Below are positions 25,188 through 34,957 of a stretch of 36,294 nucleotides of DNA, in pieces. The notes under the pieces were generated by a model. It worked only from the letters and a program-made list of their open reading frames with translations, was not told where the DNA came from and did no database searches. The position numbers and the translations under genes were made by a program. The stretch covers positions 1 through 36,294 of the forward strand of contig JAQVXI010000019.1 of the NCBI GenBank assembly GCA_028709215.1, in the 5' to 3' direction. Position 1 is the stretch's first letter. Every line of letters starts with the position of its first letter. Origin of the DNA: Bacteroidales bacterium (GTDB taxonomy: Bacteria > Bacteroidota > Bacteroidia > Bacteroidales > UBA1402).

Positions 25188-25218
25188 TTCGAAATTTGCC
25201 ATAAAAGGTGTACTTTTG
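25188..25218 (+). promoter_or_regulatory. Candidate HTCS-2 promoter
   Basis: TACTTTTG at 25211-25218 exactly fits TAnnTTTG, 33 bases before the HTCS-2 ATG. TTCG at 25188-25191, exactly 19 bases upstream, is one base off the -33 TTTG. It is the best-formed promoter in the pectin locus. Confidence 0.5.
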
Positions 25219-25251
25219 AGAAGCGATTGAAAAACACAGACCGTTCGATTT

Positions 25252-28200
25252 ATGAAACGCACGTTTCTTTTATTCATTTTGTTGTTTTACGTAGGCACGC
25301 TTTCCGCCGAAAAGGTGACGTTTCACAGCATCCGTACTACCCACGGAGTCTCAAACAGGGAGGCGTTTTCCATCTGCAAAGACACGAACGGGTTCATTTG
25401 GGCATCCACCAAAACAGCCTTGTTTCGGATCACTGAATCGGCCTGCCATGCCTATGCGTTGAAAGAAGCGACCAAAGACTTTGTTTCCGTAAAATTGGAA
25501 TACGATCGCACGTGTTTGTGGGCGTATACAAACAACGGTCAATTGTTTGCTTACAACGAACGCATCGATGCATTTGAAAAGAAACTCGATGTCCGAAATG
25601 CGTTGAACGTACGGAGCATTCATCTTTCAGATGTCGAGTCGTTTCATCAGGAATCCGTTTGGATCGCAAGCACCTATGGCTTGTTTCAATGGAATGGGAA
25701 GGATTTGACCCGAAGGGACCGAACACGCTATGGGGTGGATCAACTCGCACAAATCAACGATTCCATTTTACTTTATGCCGCTTTTGAAGGGCTTTTCTTG
25801 CACCATATTCGAACAAATCAAATCGAGCAAATCCATCAAAGCACGAATACAAATCGATTTCAGGCAACCAGTCTTCACTACGATGCGTTGAATCAATGCC
25901 TTTGGATTGGCACAAAATCCAATGGTTTACTTTTTTATCATTTTTCGGATTCCACACTACAGCAATCACTGTTTTCACAGATTACGGCTTTTCCCATCTT
26001 ATCCATAACCATGGATCAAGACTCTACCCGCTATATAGGCCTGGATGGCCAAGGATTATGGCATTTGGATAAAACCGGACAAACCGTGCTGGCGGTATAT
26101 CGTGAAGACCCGGATCAACCCAACAGTTTACTGGGAGACGGAGTGTATGATGTCTTTTGTGACGGCAATCGGAAATGGGTGGCAACCTTTACCGGCGGAA
26201 TCTCCTATTTTCAACACGAATCATCCGATTACTCGCTCATCGAGCATCGAATCCACGAGACACAATCTTTGGGCAACAATCAAGTCAATCAAGTGCTACA
26301 GGATCGCAACGGTACACTGTGGTTTGCTACGGCCAATGGATTGAGTCAATGGAATCCGAGCACCCAGGTCTGGAAGCATTTTTATCAGAATTATGTGGAG
26401 CATGCAAAGGTATTTACCGCTTTGTGTGAAGATGCTGACGGGAATATATGGGCCGGAAGTTTCTCCTCCGGCGTGTATGTATTGGATGCAATAACCGGTC
26501 AACTGATCAGACGATACGACAAAACCAATCAATCGGATTATACCGGTGACTACATCTTGGATTTTTTTACGGACTCGGAGGGCGATATTTGGATTGGGGG
26601 CAACCATCCGCTCACACGGTTTGATCGTCGCTCCGGCACCTTCGTTTCCTATGAAAAACAGCACGTGAATTCGATCTGTGCATGGACTTCGGAACAAATA
26701 CTGATGACTTCGTCCTCTGGATTGCATTCGTTCAACAAGCGAACGCTTCAACAGGAAACACTGATTGACGGCATTCTGGCTCAAGATGTATTGTACGATA
26801 AAGGCTTGATATGGGTGGCTACCGGAGGTTCCGGATTGTTGCAATACGATCCGGCATCCGGAAAAACAAAACACTATACCATCGAATCCGGTTTGCCTTC
26901 CAATTATGTCAACAGCATTGTTGTTGCAAACGAGGACCTTTGGATCGGAACAGAAAAGGGATTGTGTCGATTGATTCCCAGAATGGATGTGATTCAATCG
27001 TTTGCAACTTTTCAGGATTGGACTACGTTGGCTTTTAATGGAAATGCCGAGCAATTGCTCTCCGATGGAAGCATTTTGTGGGGAACCAATACCGGAGCCT
27101 TGCTTCACAATCCAGAACAAACCAATCCTTTGCGGCCCGAAGCACGATTGTTTTTACAGGATATCCAGATCAAAGGCAGCAGCATTCGCACCAACCCGAA
27201 GCTTGTACAGACAAACCCGGTGAATGCCTTGGAGTCTCTTGTGCTCAACGCAGACCAAAACAACGTACGAGTGGAGTTGCTTTCGGTCGGTACATCCACT
27301 TCCGGTGTGCGTTTTGCCTGGAAATTGGAAGGGTTTGATACGGGGTGGAGCCGGCCTTCGTCGCTTTCGATTATTCACTATTCCAACATCCCGCCGGGTA
27401 CGTATACGTTGCGCATGCAGTTGTTGGATGGCCTGTTTGCCAATGTTCTGGATGAACGTGTACTTTCTGTTCGGATCATACCTCCCTTTTGGCAAACAAC
27501 GTGGTTCTTGATTGCTTTTGCACTATGTGTGATTGCATTGATTCTCTATTTGATTCATGCTTACTCCAATCATTTAAAACAACTGCACACCAAAGAAAAG
27601 ATTCGTTCCTTTGTCCATTTGGCGCACGATATTCGTACATCGATCACGTTGATTCGGGCTCCGATTGAAGCCTTGAGCCATGCGCCGGAACTGTCTCAAA
27701 CCTCAAATTATTATATTCAACTGGCAAATAGTCAAGCCGAAAAACTATCGGAGTTTGCAAACCAACTGCTGGACTTTCAAAAAATTGACTCCGGTATGGA
27801 GGTCGTTGTGCGGACTAAGTTTGATTTGATTCCTTTGATTCAAAATCGAATTTCGATGTTTGATGCAGCCGCAACCAAGAAAAAACTGACATGGAACACC
27901 GCGTATTCTACGGAACGTTTTTGCATACTCGCCGATGAATTGAAAATTGAAAAAATCATCGATAATTTACTTTCAAATGCCATAAAATATTCGTTTGAAG
28001 GAGGTACTATCGACGTCAAGGTCAATGCAGAAGCCAACGAGTGGACGCTTGAGGTGAGAGACTATGGAATGGGCATTAAAAAAGAAGATCAGTCCAAATT
28101 ATTTACGGATTTCTACCGTGCAGAAAACGCCATCAATTCTAAAATAATCGGTTCGGGAATCGGATTGATCCTCATCAAAGAATACGTACACATACACAAC

Positions 28201-29094
28201 GGTACGTTTTCATTTGAAAGCGAAGAGCATCAGGGGAGTCGATTTGTGGTATGCATCCCAAACCCCTTGCATGAAAGTGAAACGTTCTCCGAAATGCATT
28301 GCAAACCAGATCCTCGGCAGGATTTGACTGCGATATCGGATGGGGTAAGACCGACGGTGCTTGTCGTGGAAGACAACGAAGATTTGTTGCAGTTTTTATC
28401 CGTCGCTCTGTCAAAGGCCTATTCGGTCGTGTGTGCAAGGAATGGTGAAGAGGCTTGGGAGCAGGTTTGCTTGCATTTGCCGGATTTGGTCATTTCGGAT
28501 GTGTTGATGCCCAGAGGCAATGGATACGAATTATGCAAACGCATCAAAACGACGTTTGACACCGCGCATATTCCGGTTCTATTGCTTACGTCGTTGTCGG
28601 ATAAAGAGAGTCAGTTGGCCGGCTTGGAAGTAGGAGCGGACGATTACATCTGCAAACCCTTTGACCTGGCAATTTTGATGCAGCGCATGCACAATACGAT
28701 CGTCAATCGTGAGACCGTTCGTGGCCGAACCTTTGGTCTGGATCGAGAAGCCAAAAACCAAGGTCGCATCACGGATAACGAACTGAACGATGATTTTATC
28801 AAAAAAGCCTTAGAGATTGCGACGGAAAACATTGGGAATGCAGCCTTCGGAAAGGATGATTTTGCGGCGGCGCTGCATGTGAGTTCCTCGCTATTGTACA
28901 AGAAGCTGAAGTCACTGACCGATCAATCACCATCCGATTTTCTGAAAACGCTTCGCATGAATCATGCACTGTCACTTTTGAAACAAGGTAAGCATAACAT
29001 TACGGAAGTCAGTGAGTTATCCGGCTACTCAAGCCTGAGTATTTTTAGTCGGGCATTCAAAAATCATTTTGGAAAGTCACCGACGGAGATCTAA
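25252..29094 (+). CDS. Hybrid two-component sensor/regulator HTCS-2
   Basis: A 1280-residue paralogue of HTCS-1 with the same order: signal peptide (1-19), two periplasmic propellers (LWIGTKSNGLLFY, IWAGSFSSGVYVLD, LWIGTEKGLCRLIP), Y_Y_Y domain, membrane helix at 751-769, kinase with His792 (AHDIRTSITLI), NLLSNAIKYS, DYGMGI and GSGIGL, receiver with Asp1083 (LVISDVLMP), and an AraC-type DNA-binding domain at the end. Similarity to HTCS-1 is visible along the whole length, but the propellers and DNA-recognition helices differ, so ligand and target sites may differ. It sits 96 bases before the GH27 operon. The H-box carries the same Pro-to-Ser change as HTCS-1. Confidence 0.95.
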   Translation: MKRTFLLFILLFYVGTLSAEKVTFHSIRTTHGVSNREAFSICKDTNGFIWASTKTALFRITESACHAYALKEATKDFVSVKLEYDRTCLWAYTNNGQLFAYNERIDAFEKKLDVRNALNVRSIHLSDVESFHQESVWIASTYGLFQWNGKDLTRRDRTRYGVDQLAQINDSILLYAAFEGLFLHHIRTNQIEQIHQSTNTNRFQATSLHYDALNQCLWIGTKSNGLLFYHFSDSTLQQSLFSQITAFPILSITMDQDSTRYIGLDGQGLWHLDKTGQTVLAVYREDPDQPNSLLGDGVYDVFCDGNRKWVATFTGGISYFQHESSDYSLIEHRIHETQSLGNNQVNQVLQDRNGTLWFATANGLSQWNPSTQVWKHFYQNYVEHAKVFTALCEDADGNIWAGSFSSGVYVLDAITGQLIRRYDKTNQSDYTGDYILDFFTDSEGDIWIGGNHPLTRFDRRSGTFVSYEKQHVNSICAWTSEQILMTSSSGLHSFNKRTLQQETLIDGILAQDVLYDKGLIWVATGGSGLLQYDPASGKTKHYTIESGLPSNYVNSIVVANEDLWIGTEKGLCRLIPRMDVIQSFATFQDWTTLAFNGNAEQLLSDGSILWGTNTGALLHNPEQTNPLRPEARLFLQDIQIKGSSIRTNPKLVQTNPVNALESLVLNADQNNVRVELLSVGTSTSGVRFAWKLEGFDTGWSRPSSLSIIHYSNIPPGTYTLRMQLLDGLFANVLDERVLSVRIIPPFWQTTWFLIAFALCVIALILYLIHAYSNHLKQLHTKEKIRSFVHLAHDIRTSITLIRAPIEALSHAPELSQTSNYYIQLANSQAEKLSEFANQLLDFQKIDSGMEVVVRTKFDLIPLIQNRISMFDAAATKKKLTWNTAYSTERFCILADELKIEKIIDNLLSNAIKYSFEGGTIDVKVNAEANEWTLEVRDYGMGIKKEDQSKLFTDFYRAENAINSKIIGSGIGLILIKEYVHIHNGTFSFESEEHQGSRFVVCIPNPLHESETFSEMHCKPDPRQDLTAISDGVRPTVLVVEDNEDLLQFLSVALSKAYSVVCARNGEEAWEQVCLHLPDLVISDVLMPRGNGYELCKRIKTTFDTAHIPVLLLTSLSDKESQLAGLEVGADDYICKPFDLAILMQRMHNTIVNRETVRGRTFGLDREAKNQGRITDNELNDDFIKKALEIATENIGNAAFGKDDFAAALHVSSSLLYKKLKSLTDQSPSDFLKTLRMNHALSLLKQGKHNITEVSELSGYSSLSIFSRAFKNHFGKSPTEI

Positions 29095-29154
29095 GTTTAT
29101 CTGTATTGCAAAATCATATATCCCATTTGAATACCGTATTCATTCGTAGTATCC

Positions 29155-29162
29155 TACATTTG
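29155..29162 (+). promoter_or_regulatory. Candidate -7 box of the GH27-GH43-GH146-GH43 operon
   Basis: TACATTTG exactly fits TAnnTTTG and ends 28 bases before the GH27 ATG. The nearest TTTG (29126-29129) is 25 bases upstream, too far for the standard spacing, which would fit a regulated promoter. Confidence 0.45.
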
Positions 29163-29190
29163 TTTTCAATTAAATGTAATACCTTATCGA

Positions 29191-31200
29191 ATGAAGCGAA
29201 TGCTATTGCTTGGCATCCTATTATGCCTGTTGTGTTCTTCAAAGGCCCAAACCGTTTGGTTGGATGCCTTGGATTTGAGTACCATGACGCAAGGTTATGG
29301 AAATCCGGGAGTGAATAAGACCGTGGAGGGTAAACCGTTTCGTATTGCCGGTAAAACCTACGAGCGCGGCATCGGAACTCACGCTGAAAGTTTATTAACC
29401 ATTCTTACCAATGGGAAAGCCCGACGTTTTACTGCTTTGGTTGGTGTTGACGATGAAGTCACCGGAAATCGGCCTGCAGTCGCGTTTGAAGTACACGCTG
29501 ATGGTAAGAAACGCTGGTCCAGCGGCATCATGCGTTTGGGTGATGAAGTACGCTCCTGTGACGTGGATTTAACCGGAGTACAACGTGTTCAGTTGGTTGT
29601 GACGGATGGAGGCAATGGCAACTATTACGATCATGCCAATTGGATTGATGCAAAAATTGAGGCAGATGGAGTGAATACGTTTGAAACGTTCAATCCGGTG
29701 GCCAGCGAGCCCTATATTCTAACCCCACCAACACCCGCAACACCCAGAATCAACGGAGCGCGTGTGTTTGGGGTACGTCCCGGCTCTCCGTTTATTTTTC
29801 AAGTACCCGCAACCGGTGATCGGCCGATGAAATTTTCGGCATCCCGCTTGCCAAAAGGTCTGAGCATCGACTCCGAAACGGGTTTGATCACGGGGACTTT
29901 GACAAAAGAAGGAAGTTATACCGTGAGGTTGGTGGCCAAAAATAAAAAAGGAAAAGATACAAAGACACTACGCATTGAGTGCGGCGACAAGATTGCACTG
30001 ACACCTCCGATGGGGTGGAATAGTTGGAATTGCTTTGCTTCGGAGGTTTCTGCCGATAAAGTGAAGCGTGCCGCTGATGCGATGGTCAAAAGTGGCTTAA
30101 TCAACCACGGTTGGACCTACATTAACATCGATGATTTTTGGCAGCATCACCGTGGATCGGATGATCCCAGTTTGCAGGGAGATTTACGGGATGCCGCAGG
30201 AAACATTCTTCCCAATTCCCGATTTCCTGATATGAAAGAACTTGCCGATTACGTACATGGACTTGGTTTGAAAATCGGCTTGTATTCCAGTCCCGGTCCT
30301 TGGTCGTGTGGCGGCTGCGTCGGAAGTTACGGATATGAAAAGGAAGATGCACAGAAGTATGCAGCGTGGGGATTTGATTATTTGAAGTATGACTGGTGCA
30401 GCTACGGGGGTGTCATCCATGGGATGAAAGATAACGATCCATACAAAGTTGCCTCACTTTCTTACAACGGCGGAAGTGAACTGGAAACCGCCAAAAAACC
30501 GTTTCAAATCATGGGAGAATTCCTGAAACAGCAGCCACGTGATATCGTTTATAGTGTGTGTCAATATGGTATGTCCGATGTCTGGAAATGGGGCAATGAG
30601 GTAAATGGAAATGCATGGCGCACCACCAACGATATCACGGATACATGGACCAGCGTGCAAGGCATTGTGATGCAACACGAAGCATCAGCACCTTATTCAA
30701 AACCCGGCAATTGGAACGATCCCGATATGTTGGTCATCGGTACGGTGGGTTGGGGCAATCCGCATCCCAGTCGTTTGAGACCGGACGAACAATACCTGCA
30801 TATGAGTCTTTGGAGTTTATTCTCGGCACCCCTATTGATTGGTTGCGATATGGAACAATTGGATGATTTTACACTCAATTTGTTGACCAACCATGAAGTC
30901 ATTGCGGTCAATCAAGATCCGTTGGGTCAGCAAGCAACCTGTGTGTTGACCATTGGAGATACACGAATGTATGCCAAAGATCTTGAAGATGGTAGCCGAG
31001 TAGTCGGTTTCTGCAATTTCGGCCTGGACATCGTCAAGCTTGATTTTTCCGACTTTGATGGCCTTGGTATCGATGGCCGTCGACTCGTACGAGATTTGTG
31101 GAGACAAATGGATGTTGCCCGCATTGATACCAATAAAGACGCATTGAGTGTAGAAATTCCGGTACATGGTGTATTACTGTATAAATTCTCAAAATTATGA
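29191..31200 (+). CDS. NPCBM-GH27 alpha-galactosidase
   Basis: A 669-residue secreted glycosidase. After a signal peptide (about 1-19, SSKAQ), residues about 22-155 form an NPCBM carbohydrate-binding domain (FRIAGKTYERGIGTHAES). Residues about 185-265 are a putative-Ig (He_PIG-type) module (LPKGLSIDSETGLITGTL). The GH27 barrel begins at ALTPPMGWNSWNCF. The nucleophile is Asp401 in LKYDWC and the acid/base Asp481 in RTTNDITDTW. Both aspartates of the galactose-binding pair are kept (YINIDDFW), favouring alpha-galactosidase over the beta-L-arabinopyranosidases also found in GH27. No T9SS tail is seen. It overlaps the next gene by 4 bases (ATGA) and leads a four-gene operon. Confidence 0.92.
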   Translation: MKRMLLLGILLCLLCSSKAQTVWLDALDLSTMTQGYGNPGVNKTVEGKPFRIAGKTYERGIGTHAESLLTILTNGKARRFTALVGVDDEVTGNRPAVAFEVHADGKKRWSSGIMRLGDEVRSCDVDLTGVQRVQLVVTDGGNGNYYDHANWIDAKIEADGVNTFETFNPVASEPYILTPPTPATPRINGARVFGVRPGSPFIFQVPATGDRPMKFSASRLPKGLSIDSETGLITGTLTKEGSYTVRLVAKNKKGKDTKTLRIECGDKIALTPPMGWNSWNCFASEVSADKVKRAADAMVKSGLINHGWTYINIDDFWQHHRGSDDPSLQGDLRDAAGNILPNSRFPDMKELADYVHGLGLKIGLYSSPGPWSCGGCVGSYGYEKEDAQKYAAWGFDYLKYDWCSYGGVIHGMKDNDPYKVASLSYNGGSELETAKKPFQIMGEFLKQQPRDIVYSVCQYGMSDVWKWGNEVNGNAWRTTNDITDTWTSVQGIVMQHEASAPYSKPGNWNDPDMLVIGTVGWGNPHPSRLRPDEQYLHMSLWSLFSAPLLIGCDMEQLDDFTLNLLTNHEVIAVNQDPLGQQATCVLTIGDTRMYAKDLEDGSRVVGFCNFGLDIVKLDFSDFDGLGIDGRRLVRDLWRQMDVARIDTNKDALSVEIPVHGVLLYKFSKL

Positions 31201-32546
31201 AAAAACGAAACCTTTTACTACTGGCCGTAGCGATGTCTGCGACTGCTATGGCACAGAATCCCATTGTTCAAACGTACTATACAGCCGATCCGGCTCCCAT
31301 GGTACATGATGGAACGGTCTATTTATATACATCACACGATGAGGATGTTACCATCAAGAACTTTTTTACCATGAACGATTGGCGTTGTTACTCCTCAAAG
31401 GACATGGTCAACTGGACCGACCACGGAGCCGTTCTGTCGTACACGGACTTTGAATGGTCTCGTGGCGATGCATGGGCGGGACAATGCGTCTATCGCAATG
31501 GAAAATATTATTTTTATGTGCCTGTCAATCAAAAGAATGGCGGAAATGCCATTGGCGTTGCCGTTTCCGATAGCCCGACGGGACCTTTTAAAGACGCCTT
31601 GGGCAAACCTTTGCTTGCCAGCTTTGGATACATTGACCCGACCGTTTTTATTGATGATGACGGACAGGCTTATTTGTATTGGGGAAATCCCAATCTTTGG
31701 TATGTGAAGTTGAACGAAGACATGCTTTCTTATGATCAGGAAGTGGGGATTGTCAAAGATCCGCTCAACAAAGAAGGATTCCATGTACGCTATCGGGATG
31801 CAGACAAACGTCCTTCGGCCTATGAAGAGGCTCCCTGGTTGTACAAACGCAACGATCAGTACTATTTGTTTTATGCAGCCGGAGGTGTGCCCGAACATTT
31901 GGCTTATTCCACGAGCAGCAAGCCTACCGGTCCTTGGGTTTATGGTGATACCATCATGCACATCATCCGTGATCGCGGTGCATTTACCAACCATCCGGGA
32001 GTCATTGATTACGAAGGAAAAACCTATTTGTTTTACCACAACGGAGCACTTCCGGGCGGAGGTGGATTCAAGCGCTCGGTTTGTGTGGATGAATTGACCT
32101 TCAACCCCGATGGTAGCATTCCGGTAATCCCACCGACCAAAGAAGGCGTTCAGGCAGTACGCAATTTAAATCCGTTTAAACGGGTTGAAGCAGAAACGAT
32201 TGCCTGGTCCAAGGGTTTGAAAACGGCCAAAGATCCTCAAACCGGCATGTATGTTTCGCAAATCCATAACGGCGACTATCTAAAAGTGCAAGCGGTTGAT
32301 TTCAATAAAGGAGCCAAGCGATTTAACGTAAGCGCATCCGCTTCTACGCAGGGAGGAAGCATTGAAATCCGATTGGATGCTCCGGATGGACAATTGCTGG
32401 GCACGTGTACTATTGGGCAAACCGATGGCTGGAAGACCTTCTCAAGCAAGATTCAAAAGGTGAAAGGCGTACACGATGTGTATTTGGTCTTCAAAGGTGG
32501 TTCGGATGAATTGTTTCAATTGGATTGGTGGATGTTAAAAAAATAA
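31197..32546 (+). CDS. GH43 glycosidase with C-terminal CBM6
   Basis: A 449-residue secreted enzyme: signal peptide (1-20, TAMAQ), a GH43 five-bladed propeller (about 22-315) and a CBM6-type module from RVEAETIAW (about 330-449). The GH43 triad is complete: base Asp31 (ADPAPM), Asp147 (YIDPTV) and acid Glu211 (EEAPW). GH43 enzymes are inverting arabinofuranosidases, xylosidases or galactosidases; with the neighbouring GH146 and RG-I enzymes, arabinose or galactose side chains are the likely target, but the subfamily is not determined. It overlaps GH27 by 4 bases and lies 5 bases before the GH146 gene. Confidence 0.93.
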   Translation: MKKRNLLLLAVAMSATAMAQNPIVQTYYTADPAPMVHDGTVYLYTSHDEDVTIKNFFTMNDWRCYSSKDMVNWTDHGAVLSYTDFEWSRGDAWAGQCVYRNGKYYFYVPVNQKNGGNAIGVAVSDSPTGPFKDALGKPLLASFGYIDPTVFIDDDGQAYLYWGNPNLWYVKLNEDMLSYDQEVGIVKDPLNKEGFHVRYRDADKRPSAYEEAPWLYKRNDQYYLFYAAGGVPEHLAYSTSSKPTGPWVYGDTIMHIIRDRGAFTNHPGVIDYEGKTYLFYHNGALPGGGGFKRSVCVDELTFNPDGSIPVIPPTKEGVQAVRNLNPFKRVEAETIAWSKGLKTAKDPQTGMYVSQIHNGDYLKVQAVDFNKGAKRFNVSASASTQGGSIEIRLDAPDGQLLGTCTIGQTDGWKTFSSKIQKVKGVHDVYLVFKGGSDELFQLDWWMLKK

Positions 32547-32551
32547 GAAGT

Positions 32552-34933
32552 ATGAAACGAATATTAATCAGTATCTCTTTTTTATTGACCTTGGGTTGTT
32601 TGTCTCTTCAGGGTCAGGATCAATTGTATAAAAACGAATTTCCGGCTTCGGACGTTCGATTGTTGGACGGCCCGTTTAAAGAGGCTCGTGATCTAAATCT
32701 GAATGTCCTGTTGCAATACGACGTAGACCGCTTACTGGCTCCCTATCGCAAGATTGCCGGTTTGACTGAGAAAAAACCAACCTATCCCAATTGGGATGGG
32801 TTGGATGGACATATTGCCGGTCACTATCTTACAGCCATGGCCATGAATTATGCGAGTACCGGCAACGAGGAATGCAAAAAACGCATGGAGTATATGTTGG
32901 ATGAATTGGAGATCTGTCTTCGTGCCAATGCTGTAAACAACCCTACATGGGGAGTGGGTTACGTGGGTGGATTTCCCAACAGCGTCAAATTGTGGTCTGC
33001 CTTCAAAAAAGGAGACTTTGGGATTTATCATTCTGCCTGGGCTCCTTTTTACAATTTACACAAGATGTATGCCGGTCTCAGGGATGCGTGGGTCTATGCC
33101 GGTAACGAAAAGGGCAAATCCTTGTTTCTAACCTTTTGCGACTGGGGCATTGACATCACCTCCGGACTCAGCGACGAACAGATGCAAAACGTACTCAATA
33201 TGGAGTATGGTGGTATGAATGAAGTCTATGCGGATGCCTATCAACTTTCGGGCGAACAGAAGTATCTGAACGCTGCCCGACGATTTTCTCATCATATGTA
33301 TTTAGAACCCTTGTCAAAAGGCGTCGATATGCTCGACAACAAGCATGCGAATACGCAGATCCCGAAATTCATCGGTTTTACGCGCATTGCCGAACTGAGC
33401 GGGGATCCTGATTACGAACGTGCCGGTCGTTTCTCTTGGGAAACCATCACGGCCAACCGTACACTGGCTTTTGGAGGAAACAGCCGAAGGGAACATTTTC
33501 CAAGTGAGGCCTCGTGCACGGACTACATCAACGACGTAGACGGTCCCGAATCGTGCAATTCCTACAACATGTTGAAGTTGACGGAAAATCTGTTTCGTAT
33601 GGATCCGAAGGCCCAATATGTCGATTACTACGAGCGTACTTTGTTTAACCACATCCGCTCTACCCAACATCCCGAACATGGAGGCTACGTATACTTTACA
33701 ACGGCTCGTCCACGTCATTATCGGGTGTATTCAGCTCCCAACGAAGCCATGTGGTGTTGTGTGGGTACCGGCATGGAAAATCACGGTAAATACAATCAAT
33801 TTATTTATACGCATTCAGGGGATTCCCTGTTTCTGAATCTTTTTATTGCTTCTGAGCTCAACTGGAAGGACAAAAAGATCGCATTCAAGCAAGAGACCAA
33901 ATTCCCCTATGAGGAACGTACACAATTTACAGTAACCAAAGGCGCTTCCCGATTCAAGCTGATGATTCGCTATCCGGAGTGGGTTGAAAAAGGTGCGTTG
34001 CAACTGACTGTCAACGGGAAAGTTTGGGATTATACCGCTTTGCCTGCTTCCTACATCGCCATTGACCGCAAATGGAAAAAGGGTGACGTCGTAGCAATCA
34101 CCTTGCCCATGCATGGCCGCATCGAACGCTTGCCCAACGTGCCCAATTACATTTCGTTTTTATACGGACCAATCCTGTTGGGTGCCAAAACCGGAAACGA
34201 AGATTTACGTGGTTTGATTGCCGGAGACGGTCGTTGGGGTCAATATCCGGGTGGCCGTTTGATGCCCGTTGATCAAGCACCCATATTGGTCGATGACAAC
34301 ATCGAACAGCTCTTTGCAAAGATGCGTCCCCTTGCAGGTGAACCTCTAAAATTCTCCTTGGATGTCAAGATGGCCAACCCCATCGACGTTACGTTGGAGC
34401 CTTTTTATGGGATACATGATTCGCGGTATATGATGTATTGGCTTGCGTTGACCCAAAAGGGTTATCAGGCCTATATGGATTCTTTGACAACGATTGAGAA
34501 TGAACGCATTGAGATCGAACGTCGAACCATTGATTTTGTTGGAACCGGCGAACAACAGCCCGAAACCGATCACGCCATGCAGCAAGAACGTTCCAGCACA
34601 GGAAATACGCACAACGAGTTTTATCGTGAAGCCCGTGCGGGTGGCTTTTTTAGCTACGAAATGAGCACAAATTCCGAAACCAATCTCAGTCTTTTGTTGC
34701 GCTATTGGGGTGCGGAATGGGGAGGCCGTGCGTTTGATATTTACATCGATGATGAAAAGCTTTTGACCGAGAATAATACCGGACGTTGGAACCAATCGAA
34801 ATTCTTTAATATTGAACATTCGATCCCGAATTCCATGGTCGAAGGAAAGAAAAGCATACGGGTGCGTTTCCAATCGTTGCAAGGAAATTCGGCAGGACCG
34901 ATTTATATGATTCGCCTACTTAGAAAAAAATAA
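32552..34933 (+). CDS. GH127/GH146-type beta-L-arabinofuranosidase
   Basis: A 793-residue secreted enzyme of the DUF1680 superfamily, which removes beta-L-arabinofuranose with a cysteine nucleophile next to zinc. Signal peptide about 1-21 (SLQGQ). The zinc/catalytic residues are visible: Glu333 and Cys335 (GPESCNSYNMLKL), then Cys402-Cys403 (MWCCVGTGMENHGKY), matching HypBA1 Glu338, Cys340, Cys417, Cys418, so Cys402 is the probable nucleophile. The CCxGxGMENH form is that of GH146 rather than classic GH127. C-terminal beta domains follow the catalytic barrel. The ATG at 32552 gives a proper signal peptide; the frame is open to 32525. Confidence 0.92.
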   Translation: MKRILISISFLLTLGCLSLQGQDQLYKNEFPASDVRLLDGPFKEARDLNLNVLLQYDVDRLLAPYRKIAGLTEKKPTYPNWDGLDGHIAGHYLTAMAMNYASTGNEECKKRMEYMLDELEICLRANAVNNPTWGVGYVGGFPNSVKLWSAFKKGDFGIYHSAWAPFYNLHKMYAGLRDAWVYAGNEKGKSLFLTFCDWGIDITSGLSDEQMQNVLNMEYGGMNEVYADAYQLSGEQKYLNAARRFSHHMYLEPLSKGVDMLDNKHANTQIPKFIGFTRIAELSGDPDYERAGRFSWETITANRTLAFGGNSRREHFPSEASCTDYINDVDGPESCNSYNMLKLTENLFRMDPKAQYVDYYERTLFNHIRSTQHPEHGGYVYFTTARPRHYRVYSAPNEAMWCCVGTGMENHGKYNQFIYTHSGDSLFLNLFIASELNWKDKKIAFKQETKFPYEERTQFTVTKGASRFKLMIRYPEWVEKGALQLTVNGKVWDYTALPASYIAIDRKWKKGDVVAITLPMHGRIERLPNVPNYISFLYGPILLGAKTGNEDLRGLIAGDGRWGQYPGGRLMPVDQAPILVDDNIEQLFAKMRPLAGEPLKFSLDVKMANPIDVTLEPFYGIHDSRYMMYWLALTQKGYQAYMDSLTTIENERIEIERRTIDFVGTGEQQPETDHAMQQERSSTGNTHNEFYREARAGGFFSYEMSTNSETNLSLLLRYWGAEWGGRAFDIYIDDEKLLTENNTGRWNQSKFFNIEHSIPNSMVEGKKSIRVRFQSLQGNSAGPIYMIRLLRKK

Positions 34934-34957
34934 TTCAATCAATTGATGATACAAGCC

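Noticed and set aside
26296-27120. Minus-strand open frame of 274 residues
   Set aside because: It lies wholly inside HTCS-2, whose propeller repeats are clear; the antisense product shows no domain.
31395-32039. Minus-strand open frame of 214 residues
   Set aside because: It is antisense to the GH43 catalytic domain with intact active-site motifs.
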